Part shown: positions 24,501 to 35,035 of the stretch, piece by piece
How the letters are laid out: the number at the start of each line of letters is the position of its first letter
How positions within the stretch are numbered: position 1 is the first letter of the stretch
From: Verticillium longisporum
Taxonomy: Eukaryota > Ascomycota > Sordariomycetes > Glomerellales > Plectosphaerellaceae
Assembly: GCA_019188255.1 (NCBI GenBank)
Contig: JAETXT010000002.1
Coordinates: 6,014,001-6,078,000, forward strand
Length of the DNA stretch: 64,000 bases
Direction of reading: 5' to 3'
Notes under the pieces: model-generated
What the model was told of the DNA's origin: nothing
The model's database searches: none
The model's input: only the letters and a program-made list of their open reading frames with translations
Translations under genes and position numbers: made by a program

Positions 24501-26295
24501 GACAAGGACATGACAGAAAAGGTCGTCTGGGTTTGGGGCCGCATATGAGATGCGTTCGCTTCGATGACTAACACGCAGGCAAGAGTGATGCCAATAGTAA
24601 GGCATGGCGTCAGGGAACTGTTGTGGATGTGTTGGTGACCTGCGTCTCATGTTCACTTGGAGTCATGGTCATTTCGACGAGAGGGATATCTGAACGATGA
24701 ATGAGAGAAAGATGTGGTGAGGTGGTCCTGGTTTATCTTCTGGATGGGTGGTGGGCAACTCGCCCTTCTGCAGAACGCGAGATACTCGACCAGCGTGATT
24801 CATCACGGCCTCTCTATCGAGGGATTTCGCAGGCCCATCGAGCCAAGAACACGGAAATAATAGCATGAGGAAACAAGTGAGAAAGCCATCATTCGATTTG
24901 ATGGCTGTCGAGTAACCAAGAACACGGTGACGCGGTTGCAGGGAGGGCGGATGTGGCGCCATCGTGAACGTGCGGATGGCTTCAGCTGGGAAAGACGCGC
25001 TCCAGCAAAACACGGTCGCGTTGCAAAAGCCTTGCAAAACCACCATACATCTTTGAATTGCAAAATGAGAGAAAGAAAAATCATGAGCCAGGGACATCTA
25101 CATGCATCAAACACACGATAGTCTTTGCTCGAGACAAAGGGGGAGAGCGAATGCAAACATGGACATGGCGGTCGCGTCGCGACGACGATGCAAAACAGAC
25201 CATCTCGACATCCAAAAACACCCTCGACACGGGTCAAGTTGGAGGGCGCTTGGGAGTACAATCGGCGCACGAGAAAATGACCAGAAAACACGTTCAAGGA
25301 CGGGAGACACAGGACATCATGATGGAGGGTGGGCAGATGGAAAGAAGAGGGCGAGCGAGAAGGAAAAAGAGGAAGAAGACGGGAACGGGGACGAAGACGT
25401 CGAGGTGGGCGATGAGGTGGGCGTTGGGCGAGGACGAGATCAGACAACGCAGAAGGGGCCCAGACGTTGGGTGGTGGGCAGCTGGCCAATCAGAAAAATG
25501 GTGCCGCGTGACGTATTTTTCTGGGACGAGGGACCTATTTACGAGGTACCTCTGCAAGTACCTTTTTCGACGAGCAGGTAGAGACAGCGAGAGGGGGGGG
25601 TGTGTGTCTGGGAGCTCCTTCCCTCACGAGGACCCCAGGTACGAAGCTTCGGAAGCTTCTCATGCAGCCAGGGCCAGTTCGCGTGGGCGGGTTGAGGAAG
25701 GAGTACCGTAGTAAAGCGCCATGTAAGTAAGGTAGGAGAGTAGGAGAGAGACAAGGTGCCAGGTCGGTACAGTAAGGTCAGCAAGGTACCCACCCCCCGG
25801 CAGCCCCATTACATCCACCCACCCAGATCGCGTCTGGCCCTAACAAACGGGCGGCAGCGTGCTGTGCCCTGTGCGGCGGGGGCATCTCAGCACTGGCAGG
25901 ACCGATCAGCAGTCCCTGGATGGTGGAAGGACCCCCCCGTCACGCTCGCCGAAGCTCAAGCTCCAGCCCCAAAGCAGCCTAGCGGATTGATTGTCTTCCG
26001 GGACACACCTCGACCTGCCGCCGCACCAGACATGGCGAGTTTACTGATTGCGCATCTGCGGCAAGTGCCCCCGCTCATGTATAAACCGCCCCCCCCGTCC
26101 ACTCCACGCGCACTCCTCCCACACCTCTCGTTCCTGTCGTCTCTTGCTTCTACACGGTATAACTAGCAAATATTCCAGAGAAATCTTCACGGTTCACTAC
26201 ACCCATCCTTCATTCGCCCATCCTTCAAGAGTCTTTCGAGCTCCAACACACATCAGCCGACGCGTCTCGACTTTCAACCCACAACAACCAACGAG
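21512..26295. other. 4.8 kb gene-poor stretch upstream of histone H1
   Basis: No supportable gene. Some minus-strand ORFs near 23.0-23.5 kb and 24.8-25.5 kb are fairly long but show no motif, no intron continuation and no homology I recognise. Short direct repeats occur, for example CCTCCAGA near 24,220 and GTCA near 23,580. From about 25,500 the sequence is CT/AG-rich and becomes the H1 promoter. Confidence 0.45.
26080..26085 (+). promoter_or_regulatory. TATA box of the histone H1 gene
   Basis: TATAAA lies 211-216 bases before the H1 start codon, followed by a C-rich run and a pyrimidine-rich leader with CACC/CTTC motifs, common at ascomycete transcription starts. Strong TATA elements are usual for histone genes. 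Position and context support it; no transcript data are available. Confidence 0.45.
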
Positions 26296-27269
26296 ATGGC
26301 CCCCAAGAAGACCGAGTCTGGCGCTCCCGCCGAGAAGAAGTCGCACACCTACCAGGTTGGTTGCCTCTCGGCGCGTGCTCATGTAAATCGCCGCTGATTA
26401 TTTGCAGGACATGATCCACGACGCTATCGTCAACGTATGTTTTCGTCTTTCCAAGTCTTCCGGCGCAAGACGCTTGTGGTTTGGGCGTGAGGGGTCATGT
26501 GTATCCTTCGTGTTGGACACGACCCCACCCCGTCCACCACCCAGCTCATTCGTCACGCGTCTTCAAACTCAAGCCACTGACACATCCCCTTAGCTCAAGG
26601 ACCGTAATGGCTCGTCGCGTCAGTCGCTCAAGAAGTATGTCCGTGCCCAGAACGACATCAAAGTCGGCGATGCCATGTTCGACTCTTGCTTCAACAAGGC
26701 CCTGAAGGCTGGTGTTGCTAAGGGCGTCTTCGAGCAGCCCAAGGGTATGTTGCCATGCCTCCATTCGCGCATGTGTACGTCTTCCTAACAAACACAGGCC
26801 CCTCCGGTGGCACCAAGCTCGCCAAGAAGACCCCAAGGCTGCCGCCCCCAAGAAGCCCGCCGAGAAGAAGGAGCCTACTGAGAAGAAGGCCGCCGCTGAG
26901 AAGAAGACAACGGAGAAGAAGGCCCCCGCCAAGAAGGCTACCACGACCAAGAAGGCCGCTCCCGCTGAGAAGAAGACCGCCGCGAAGAAGGCTGCGCCGG
27001 CGAAGAAGGCTGCTGCCCCCGCCAAGAAGGCTGCGACCACCAAGAAGGCTGTACGTGACGCGCCACCGGACATGTCCCATTCACTCTTTACTGACACATC
27101 TCAGGCCCCTGCTGCCGCCGACAAGCCCGCTGCCGCCGACAAGCCCGCTGCCCTGAGCAAGACCAAGACTGGCCGTGTCGCCAAGGCGGCTCCCAAGGCT
27201 GCTGCCACGAAGAAGGCGGCGCCGAAGAAGGCCGCCGCGCCGAAGAAGGCTGCTGCTGCTTCCGCATAG
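26296..27269 (+). CDS. Linker histone H1, apparent one-base frameshift
   Basis: Nucleosome-linker-binding histone H1, nuclear. Five exons: 26296-26355, 26408-26434, 26594-26744, 26798-27050 and 27105-27269. The N-terminus (MAPKKTESGAPAEKK) leads into a winged-helix globular domain: HTYQDMIHDAIVN, LKDRNGSSRQSLKKYVRAQ, MFDSCFNKALKAGVAKG, then FEQPKGPSGGTKLAKK. The tail is Lys/Ala/Pro-rich (KKPAEKKEPTEKKAAAEKK and so on, ending KKAAAASA). The exons sum to 656 nt, one short of a multiple of three. The globular domain ends in one frame at LAKK (about 26829) and the Lys-rich tail begins at once in another (DPKAAAPKK), consistent with one missing G in the AAGAAGAC context. Without correction the frame would read an Arg/Pro-rich tail. 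The last intron is 54 nt, so the tail frame stays open through it. Confidence 0.88.
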
Positions 27270-29107
27270 ACGGAACGCCATTGGTGCATGTCCGAGACGC
27301 TTCCGAGGGCCGAGGACAGCACGGCTGATCATGACGGTATGCGTTGGTTGACTTTGCGGGCGTTCCGGTTGCAATTGGGAAGGCAGGCAGGGCTAGGGCT
27401 GGTTACAGGAAGCGCGGGTGTCTTGGCCTGATGCCACGGGCTGTTGGCGCGAGCATTACTGCGGCGCTCATACGCAGCCGCGGTAGGCTTGGGATGACTG
27501 TAATTATACCATGATGATTCTGGGAATGATATATATCTTCAACTTGACCCGTCGTGTGTGTTGTGTGTGATGTTCACGACACCCTTTGTCTCCCCGAGGC
27601 TGTGGTGCGCGCATGTGGAGTCGACGCGGTCATGGGGTGGAACATTTGTTTACCTACCCGGGTGTACCAGGGGCTCGCGTTCCCGTTGAGGACCACGTGC
27701 ATGTCGAGTCGAACGTCGCTGAGGTCCAAGCTTGCGTCGCGTTTGGTGTTTGCCGTGTTCGTGAATCAATGCGAGCCACATGCTGAAACGGTGCTGAAGA
27801 CTGTGACAAGGTCCGGCCGAAGGGAAAGCCGCCTTACCCCTTTACACTCTCGCCCGCGATAAATCCCCATGTCGACTTTGTTTTGGGGGCTTTTTCAAGT
27901 CTTTTGGGTTTGTTACATCAATTTCTGGCATTGCGGCCTCGAGCATGGGGACAAGCCTGGGCGTGGCGCGCCAATGCCTTGGGTGTAGAATGCTGCCTAT
28001 TGTCGCGGGAGGAGCGGGGAGCAAGGACTCAATCGCACTTTGGCGGGCAACGGACGGCATTCATCCTCGAGTGCAGCCTGGGAGGAAGCGGATATGAAGC
28101 GGGAAGATTTCGACAGCTTGGCCGTCGCCATCTCAGGTCTGATGGCGCATCAATGACACGGAGCAAATCGCACGCACGTCAAAGGCTTGCGGATGACGAG
28201 GCGAGGGGGGCGGTCGAGGTGCGAGTTGTGTGGCTTGGACTGGATAGCGCGTCGCGGTGGAGGGTGGAGGTGGAGCCTGGAGGTGAAGGGTGGATGCTGA
28301 GGATGGCCCGATGGACCCGCTTTTGACCCCGAGTCCGATAAGGCAGCGGCGCCGCAAGCCCCTTGCCTTCGTCTGTGTCTGTTCCTTCCAGGTGTCTGGC
28401 GGCTGGGCTCCAGCGTCTCTCTCTCTGTGGGTGGACTGTCAGCTGTGCCTTCCGCTGTCACCATCCAAGGTGCAGAGCTAGGCTTGCTAGGGTATCTGCG
28501 ATGGTGCCGCGCCAGCTGGCTCCTGGCTCCTGGCTCCTGGCTCCTGGCTCCTGGCTCCTGGCTCCTGGCTCCTGGCTCCTGGCTCCTGGCTCCTGGCTCC
28601 TGGCTCCTGGCTCCTGGCTCCTGGCTCCTGGCTCCTGGCGCCTGGTGCCTTCTCCTGGCTGCTACCTGCGCCAACACAGCGACGCAATCAGCTGTCAGTA
28701 CCCGCACACTTCGTCATCCTCGAATGCACCTGCCTGCCGCTGTTGTGCGTTGCCCTTTGCCTAGGGGCGTCAGGCAGAGGTGCGACTTGCTCTCGACTTC
28801 ACAACCCCTTGAGCCTCGCATCCCATTGCTTCAAGAACAACAAGAATAGCTGCCGCTGAAAGATACGCCGTGCCACCTGAGTTCATTGGATTCGAATTAC
28901 TCGAACTCTAGTCGCCCCCCTGATTGTTCGCTCCCATCTCACCGACCGGCGGCTCCAGCAGGACCACCAAACAGACACCCCGCCCCCGGATAGACCGGAC
29001 AATGGCAGAGGCACTTTGAGCTCCTCCCACAGGCACATCAGAAACCCAATCTCTCCAACTCGCAGCGCCAGAGAGAGAGAGAGAGACGAGACAACCGCAT
29101 GCACGCA
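27270..29107. other. Intergenic with a minisatellite
   Basis: No gene is supported between H1 and the proline-rich gene. The stretch contains the 7-bp minisatellite at 28518-28636 and a CT-rich leader with GAGAGAGA at about 29071-29083, just before the next start codon. Confidence 0.5.
28518..28636. repeat. Perfect 7-bp tandem repeat, 17 copies
   Basis: The unit GGCTCCT is repeated 17 times without a mismatch over 119 bases. The next units are degenerate (GGCGCCT, GGTGCCT). Because 7 is not a multiple of 3, every frame reads a 7-residue peptide period (such as APGSWLL), which creates ORFs that should not be taken as genes. Confidence 0.95.
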
Positions 29108-30693
29108 ATGGCCGACATTTCGACCAACCCGTTCCGCAGGAAGAGCGCAGCTGCCGTCACCTCCGACCGCCCCTCCATCCCCAAGGCCACATCCTCTGCC
29201 GCCTTTCTGCAGTCCATCACCACCTCCACCGACAGCGATGGCACTGCGACGCCGCCCCTCAAGCAAAGGTCGTCAAGAGAGTCCGCGTGCAGTCGCCGCC
29301 CCCGTCCCCTGGCGCCGTGCCCAGTCCTCCTGTGATCTCTGGCTACAGCAACGATGACTATGACGACCCGGACCCTTTTGAGAGTCGCTTTCCCGCCAAC
29401 CCCGACAACATGGGCGCTCTACCCGAGGCGGCGCCGCTCGTCGCCGCCAACCGCAGCGCTGAGACGACGTTTGAAGACAAGACCGATCACGATGTTGCCC
29501 ACGATCTCGAAGCCGTCACAACGGCATCGGCACCTGGCAAGGGCGGCCTCGATGTCAGCGCCTTTCAGAGACTGCTGCTGACAGGGCAGTCGGGATCAGA
29601 AGCTACCGTGCCCCCCACAGCGCCGTTGCAAAACGACAATGCGCCAGCCGCGATCTCAGTTGAAAGATTAAATGAGGCGGGGCACGAGGACGTCCGGTCT
29701 ACAACACCAACATCGCAACGAGGCACGCCCGTGCCGCCGGGACCTCGCCGACCCCCACCTCCACCGAGCTCTCGGCACGGCAAGTCGATCAAGCCGCAAC
29801 ATATAGAGGAAGTCTCGGGAGCACAACCATCGTCCTCGACATCGTCCCTCGCCTCGCCCAAGCCGAGGTCTCCGTCTGATGTTGAAAGGCCGGTTCCCCC
29901 GGCACCGCGACACCGCGTGGCCGATGACACAGAAGACACGATCGCTCGGGAGGCGGCAGCAAGGTTGCCCGAGCACGAAGAGCCACTGCACAGCCCAGAG
30001 CCAATCCCAGCATCTGGAAAGAAGCCCACCCCTGCACCGCCGCCCAGACGAGGCCATGCTCGGGCAGAGAGCAAGCAACTGTCTGCGTCGAATGCTGTGC
30101 TAGCACATGACGACGAGCCGCAACCGCGATCGTCAGTCGATTCGCAGCGGTCGCGATCGGAGAGCACGAGAGACAAAGATGTGCCCGCACCGCCGCCATC
30201 AAGGCGACCCGTGACCGTGTCGCGGACATCCGCCTCATCTACTTCCCTTGCCACATCGGCAAGCCCATTCACCGACGCGGAGCCCACGTCGTCTGGGACA
30301 CCTGTGTCCCTACACGTCGGGGCGCACGAGCAAACCCCCAAATCATCCCCGCCGCCGCCTCCTCCGGCGCGGAAGGCGTCTACACGGAGGCCGCAGCCGC
30401 GGAACGCCGGAACAACTAGCAGACGAGTCGTGAGCGGAGAAAAGGAGAACACCATTGCGCCTCCACCGCCGCCGCCCCGACAGAGAGGCAGCAGCAAGGG
30501 CAGTGTCGATGCGCCGGGAGCATCGCAGCGGACGAGCCTTGACACAACGCGGGTTTTCACGCCGCCAGCTCATAACCATGTAGCGGAAGATGCGGGGCAG
30601 GAAGGCCTCAGGGAGGGTCAGAACATCCTCGCGGACCTGGACGCCCTGCAGAGAGAAGTAGATGCACTGAGGGGCCAGTATCGGGGAGATTGA
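29108..30693 (+). CDS. Proline-rich, probably SH3-binding protein, apparent frameshift
   Basis: Low-complexity protein of about 528 residues. It starts MADISTNPFRRKSAAAV (ATG at 29108; another ATG lies three codons upstream at 29099) and ends ILADLDALQREVDALRGQY, a short possible coiled coil. Between are many proline clusters with flanking Arg or Lys (RRPPPPPSSR, PAPPPSRRPV, PPPPPPARKAS, APPPPPPRQRG), the usual form of SH3 or actin-regulator ligands, and a conserved-looking segment LDVSAFQRLLLTGQ. The first 50 codons and the rest are in different frames. The second frame already reads KVVKRVRVQSPPPSP before the first ends, and there is no donor site between. One missing C in the C4 run at 29255-29258 would join them. 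It loosely resembles fungal proteins annotated as Aim21-like cortical actin-patch factors, but I am not certain of that assignment. Confidence 0.7.
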
Positions 30694-31406
30694 GCGCATG
30701 GCCGCTCAGGAAGCGGAGTCCAGAACTCCCAAAGAAATGACAACTGAAAAGAGACGGAGCATGATAGAGTTGACCGAAGCATACGGTGGGCAGGCGAATG
30801 GATATGGTGGGATCGTTCTGTGAACATCGCCATAGAAGACGGGACGCTTGGCTAATGCGCATGCCTCTTATAAGTTAACCTTTTGCCCCCAATCATTGTT
30901 CGAATAAAGTTGAGCGCAAGGTTCCGATGAAGAGGATCGCAAGGAGCGTTCCCCTCGTTACAACGTCGGGCGACGGCCATTGGGTGGTCAGATTGCTGGT
31001 TGTCCGAAGGCGAATGCCGCCAGATCGATTAGGACACATTGGGAACCGGTCCATCTTTTTTGGTTTAGCGGAGATGGATGCTGCCCGCTCTCGTCGTGCG
31101 ACCTGGGTCAAGAAGCCTCCTTGATTCGACGGCCACGTCGGCTTTATCGGCTCCACCCGGGGAGATCTAAAAAGGTGTTACACATGACATGACTCTTTTT
31201 CCTCGTTGGGATGTGTCCGTCTCGACATTCGCCACTGCATCGTATAAGAGGGGTCGGGGCCAGATAGGTACAGTCTGCGAATCGCCTCGTACAGTCTGCG
31301 AATCGCCTCGTACAGTCTGCGAATCGCCTCGTACAGTCTGCGAATCGCCTCGTACAGTCTGCGAATCGCATCCAGCCAACCGAGGGAATTACTCACGAGA
31401 ACGACC
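30694..31406. other. Intergenic with HRI1 promoter repeat
   Basis: Seven hundred bases between two plus-strand genes. No gene seen. It contains a 21-bp tandem repeat at 31269-31373, directly before the Hri1-like start codon. Confidence 0.5.
31269..31373. repeat. 21-bp tandem repeat, five copies
   Basis: The unit TACAGTCTGCGAATCGCCTC plus a final G occurs five times head to tail; the last copy ends CATCC instead of CCTCG. The array spans positions -138 to -34 relative to the next ATG, so it is in the 5' UTR or core promoter. The length is a multiple of three and the array is open in several frames, but no protein is implied. Confidence 0.95.
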
Positions 31407-32239
31407 ATGGCCGGCATATCCATCCGCGAGGGCATCCGCTGGCTGCCAGCCGCCATGAGCGAGCCGACGTCGACCGTGGTCCTGACATCGCCGGAGAGAC
31501 GGTTTGTCGACATTCGGGTGCTTTACCCCGAGGGCGCGACGCCCGCTGAAGGTAAAGCTGCTCCATTTTCGGTGCCGACGATGGCGCTCTTCTCATGATG
31601 AGGGACCCTCATCTCTCACACCCTCACTCCTCCTCATACTCTCATGCTGACCTGGCTGACCCCCCCTTTCCCTTCCCGACAGACGTTGCGCCGCTGGAGC
31701 GGCTCGACTGGGCCATCGCAGGCACGTCGTCGTCGACGCCACGCGGCGGGCCGGGCGAGACGCACGGCGTGTGGCGGCACTGGCTCGATTCGCGCACGGT
31801 GGCCACCGAGGGGCTCGCCGACGAGGGTGACATGGCGCCCATGGACGAGGAGAGGACGCTTGAGACTGGCCAGATGGTGAACCCAGAGACGGGCGTCGAG
31901 ACGCCCTACGAGGAGGTGTGGCGGGACCCGACCATCCAGGGCGTCGATGGCCGGCGCGCCAAGTGCTACGTGCTCGTGTGGGACGAAGGGCCCGCGGCGC
32001 GGGGCATGGTCATCCGGCTCGGGACGTGGTGCCAGGGCATTTTGCGGAACGGTGACGAGGTCAAGGCCGAGCGGTGGGAGTGGCGAGCCGGGCCGGGGTG
32101 GCGGAGGACGAAGCGCGTCGGCGACGGCGCCGGCATGCCGTGCGGTGTGCTCCTCGAGAGGGATGTCAAGCTTGAGACGGGGAACAAGTTTGAGCACGGC
32201 GGACGACAGTGGCAGGTTGTTGAGCGGGCTACCGTATGA
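31407..32239 (+). CDS. Hri1-like protein
   Basis: Two exons, 31407-31551 and 31683-32239, give 233 aa. The 131-nt intron starts GTAAAG and ends CGACAG; its removal joins GATPAEG to DVAPLERLDWAIAG in frame. The N-terminal reading GIRWLPAAMSEPTSTVVLTSPERRFVDIRVL (31425-31517) and the C-terminal GNKFEHGGRQWQVVERA fit the Hri1 family of fungal cytosolic beta-barrel-like proteins. The yeast member interacts with the Sec63 complex subunit Sec72 and is a non-essential protein of unknown biochemical function. Length matches the family (about 240). The neighbours do not suggest a role. The 21-bp repeat array just upstream may influence its transcription. Confidence 0.75.
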
Positions 32240-32386
32240 TGTGATGAGGGCCCAAATCGTTCATCGTACATGTTTTCTGCGCGGGGTTGGCATGGTAGAT
32301 TAAGTCATCATTTTATTTTCCTCTTCTGTTTTGCCGCCTCGGCGAAGACATGTGGTTACACTTGATTACCGTATCACGACATTGCA

Positions 32387-33337
32387 TCAGTACGGAGCAT
32401 CCGTTATCTCGGACGCCAAGCCCCTGATGCCCCTCCTCTCCTCGTCGGTCAACACGACGCCGTAATACTTCTCCAGTGCCTTGACCCGGTCGTCCTCGCT
32501 CTTGAGCGTCTCGAGCACCTCCGTCTTGCCGTCGCCGATACGCCGCTTGATGGTGTCCTTGAGCAGGATGACGACGCCCTCGACCTCGCCGTCGCCGCCG
32601 GCCACCTGCAGCGTCGCCAGCACCGTCTTGACGAAAAGCCCCGTCGGCAGCGTCGACGTGGCGAGGTTCATAATCTCAAAGTCCTCCGGGAAGAACTCGG
32701 CATCGACGACGCTGTACTGGGCCTCAAACTCGGCCGCCGGCCCCGGCAGCGCCGTCTCGTAGACCCAGACGCGCTGGCCCGGGTCCGTGTGGATGTCGAT
32801 GGCGCGGCGCGTGACGCGGCCGCGCAGGTGGCGCCTCTCGAAGCGCGCGACGGCCGGGTCCTCGCTCAGCGGGATGGGCTGGCAGGCGCCGTTGGAGCCG
32901 AAGCCGACGTCGACGAGGTAGCGCGCGGCGGTGTCCTTGCCGTCCGTGTCGCCAATGGTGACAATGTTGACCATGTGCGAGAGCCCGAGCCAGGCGCCGT
33001 CGCGCACGCGCGCGCCGGCGTGCATGAGGGTGAAGCCGAGGGCGCGCAGCACGCAGGCGAAAAACGTGTTGACCTCCATGCAGTAGCCGCCGTGGCCGCG
33101 CGTGACAATCTTGGCGAAGAGGTCGGCCGGGTCCAGCGACAGGCGCCGGTGCTTCGAGTAGTGCAGCGAGAGCGACTCGAACGGCACCGTCGTCACCTGG
33201 TGGCGCTGCAGGGCTGTGAGCAGCGCGAGCCGGTCCGTCGGGTGCTCGGCCCTGGGGAACTTGATGCGCGCAAAGTAGGCGTCCAGCTGGGCTGGCGTGT
33301 ACTGGGGCGTGCGGGAGCCTGCGATCGGCGGCGACAT
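32387..33337 (-). CDS. Arylamine N-acetyltransferase (fungal NAT, N-malonyltransferase type possible)
   Basis: Cytosolic acyl-CoA:arylamine N-acyltransferase of 316 aa in one exon, start ATG at 33337 (MSPPIAGSRTPQYTPAQL). The frame is open further upstream without a better start. The catalytic triad is visible: Cys in RGHGGYCMEVNTFF, His in GLSHMVNIV and Asp in YLVDVGFGSNG. The substrate-loop region VTTVPFESLSLHYSK is also typical. In Fusarium a homologous enzyme (FDB2/NAT1) uses malonyl-CoA to detoxify 2-aminophenol from benzoxazolinone plant defences, and fungal NATs in general accept various acyl-CoAs. Which donor this one uses cannot be read. The next genes on the same strand are a CoA-transferase and an RTA1 membrane protein, which together could form a xenobiotic response group. 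Confidence 0.9.
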   Translation of the reverse strand: MSPPIAGSRTPQYTPAQLDAYFARIKFPRAEHPTDRLALLTALQRHQVTTVPFESLSLHYSKHRRLSLDPADLFAKIVTRGHGGYCMEVNTFFACVLRALGFTLMHAGARVRDGAWLGLSHMVNIVTIGDTDGKDTAARYLVDVGFGSNGACQPIPLSEDPAVARFERRHLRGRVTRRAIDIHTDPGQRVWVYETALPGPAAEFEAQYSVVDAEFFPEDFEIMNLATSTLPTGLFVKTVLATLQVAGGDGEVEGVVILLKDTIKRRIGDGKTEVLETLKSEDDRVKALEKYYGVVLTDEERRGIRGLASEITDAPY

Positions 33338-33805
33338 GGTCGTGGCTTGTTTGGAGGGGGGTGGATGGCCTCGTGCCGGGGTCTGTCGATGGATGGCGAG
33401 ACGAGGTACAGCTGCGAACGCGAAGAGGTGTCGGGACCGAGGCTTTATTGTCCTGTGGGCGGAGCTGGTGATCAGACTACAACTTGAGTGGCATACGGGA
33501 GAACTTGCTCGGTTCGCCGCTTGACGATTCAGGGGTCTGAAGGTGACCTTGTCGCTTGGTAATCTGATGCCCAGCCTCAAACGATTTCCAACTACTTGAC
33601 CCCCATGGCACACTGACGTGTCACCGCTGAACAGAGGCGACCGCGGAGGAAAAGTCCGACCCTAACCGATGGTCGGAGATCGAGCGGGGCCGAGAACCGG
33701 CGTGAGTCATCGGCCCGGTCTGCCGTTCTCTGCTACCGAACAGGATTCGAACAGGGGCGACGCTCCGGAGCATGGGGCATCCCTTTGCCAAGTAGTAGGA
33801 TGTCT
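33338..33805. other. Intergenic between NAT and CoA-transferase
   Basis: Promoter region of the N-acetyltransferase and 3' end of the CoA-transferase. Nothing else recognised. Confidence 0.5.
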
Positions 33806-35035
33806 CTATATGCCTAGCTCGGCGAATATCTTGCTATTGTGCTCTCCCAGCCCTGGCACCTTACCGAAAGACGCTCTCTCCGGTCCACAGCCGGGTGGGA
33901 TGAGCGCCGGCACCCGTCCGGCATCCGTGGCGATCTCCGTCCACCGTTTGCGTGCCTTCAACTGTGGGTGCTCCCATACGTCGTGGAGCTCATTAATCTT
34001 GGCGTTGGCAATGGCCGCCTCATCCAGCTTTGCGAGCACTTCCTCCGTGGTCAGCTGCGCAAACGCTCGGCATATAATGTCCCTCAGCTCCTCACGGTTG
34101 GCTACGCGCAAGCTATTCGTCGCGAACCTTGCATCTTCGGCCAGAGCGCTCTCTCCCAAGACTTTGTGACATAGATTTACCCACTCTCTCTCGTTCTGGA
34201 GCCCCAGCATGACAGACCCGCCGTTGCCCGTGTCGAACGGTCCGTACGGATAGATGCTTGCGTGGGCGGCGCCGGCGCGTAGCGGCGGAGGGGCGCCGTC
34301 ATATGTGTAGTCCATCGGAAAGCCCATCCACTCGACCATGCACTCAAGCATGGAGATATCGATCCGCGAACCCAGGCCAGTCTTTCCGCGCCTGATGAGG
34401 GCCGTCAGAATGTTGGCGTGCGCATACATCCCCGCCGCTATGTCGGCGAGCGAGATGCCGACCTTGACACGCTCGTCCTTGGTGCCCGTGACAGACAGCA
34501 CGCCAGCCTCGCTCTGCACCAGCAGGTCGTACGCCTTCCTGCCGCGATAGGGCCCGTCGGCGCCATACCCTGAAATGTCGCACACGACGAGCCGCGGGTT
34601 CTCGCCGCGCAGCGCGTCGAAGCTCAGCCCGAGCCGGGCGCTGGCGCCGGGGGCCAGGTTCTGGACGAGGACGTCGGCGCGGCGGACGAGCGTCCTGAGC
34701 ACATCTAGGTCCTTGGCGGCCTTGAGGTCCAGGGCGAGGCTCTCCTTGCCGCGGTTCGCCCAGATAAAGTGCGACGACTGGCCCCTGACGCGCGTGTCGT
34801 AGGCGCGGGCAAAGTCGCCGACGCCGGGACGCTCGACTTTGATGACGCGCGCGCCTTGGTCGGCGAGGTGGCGGGTGCACAGGGGGGCTGCGAGGGCCTG
34901 TTCGAGGCTCACGACTGTGATGCCGGTCAAGGGGAGGTCGGAGGCGGGGGTCGAATGATGGCGCGAGGGCGGGAGAGTCTGCAGGTGTCGTGCTGCCCGT
35001 GAGAGCCTGGTGTTCACGCGTAGAGGTGAGGCCAT
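33806..35035 (-). CDS. Family III CoA-transferase (CaiB/BaiF), probably mitochondrial
   Basis: Transfers CoA between carboxylic acids. One exon, 409 aa if started at ATG 35035. I chose this start because MASPLRVNTRLSRAARHLQT is a classic mitochondrial presequence (Arg-rich, no acids), followed by the fold at LPLTGITVVSLEQALAAPLC. Another in-frame ATG lies upstream. Family features: ADQGARVIKVERPGVGDFAR, FIWANRGKESLALDLK, VLVQNLAPGASARLGL, and GRKAYDLLVQSEAGVLSVTG, where the Asp is at the position of the catalytic aspartate of formyl-CoA transferase. Succinyl-CoA:glutarate-type transferases (SUGCT) are similar mitochondrial members; the acid substrate here is unknown. Spacing to NAT downstream is 468 bases, same strand. 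Confidence 0.88.
   Translation of the reverse strand: MASPLRVNTRLSRAARHLQTLPPSRHHSTPASDLPLTGITVVSLEQALAAPLCTRHLADQGARVIKVERPGVGDFARAYDTRVRGQSSHFIWANRGKESLALDLKAAKDLDVLRTLVRRADVLVQNLAPGASARLGLSFDALRGENPRLVVCDISGYGADGPYRGRKAYDLLVQSEAGVLSVTGTKDERVKVGISLADIAAGMYAHANILTALIRRGKTGLGSRIDISMLECMVEWMGFPMDYTYDGAPPPLRAGAAHASIYPYGPFDTGNGGSVMLGLQNEREWVNLCHKVLGESALAEDARFATNSLRVANREELRDIICRAFAQLTTEEVLAKLDEAAIANAKINELHDVWEHPQLKARKRWTEIATDAGRVPALIPPGCGPERASFGKVPGLGEHNSKIFAELGI

Noticed and set aside
24803..25489. 228-codon minus-strand ORF upstream of H1
   Set aside because: Pro/Arg/Ser-rich, no recognisable domain, no start context or intron continuation; treated as chance in a CT-rich region.
28363..28849. 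ORFs reading repeated APGSWLL or related peptides
   Set aside because: Generated by the 7-bp minisatellite in all frames.
29565..30560. 331-codon minus-strand ORF
   Set aside because: Antisense shadow of the proline-rich gene, with Gly/Ser/Cys runs produced by CCG/CCA codons.
31144..31513. Repeat-containing ORFs and a CRISPR-like look
   Set aside because: The units are contiguous with no spacers, and the organism is a eukaryote; a tandem promoter repeat is the right description.
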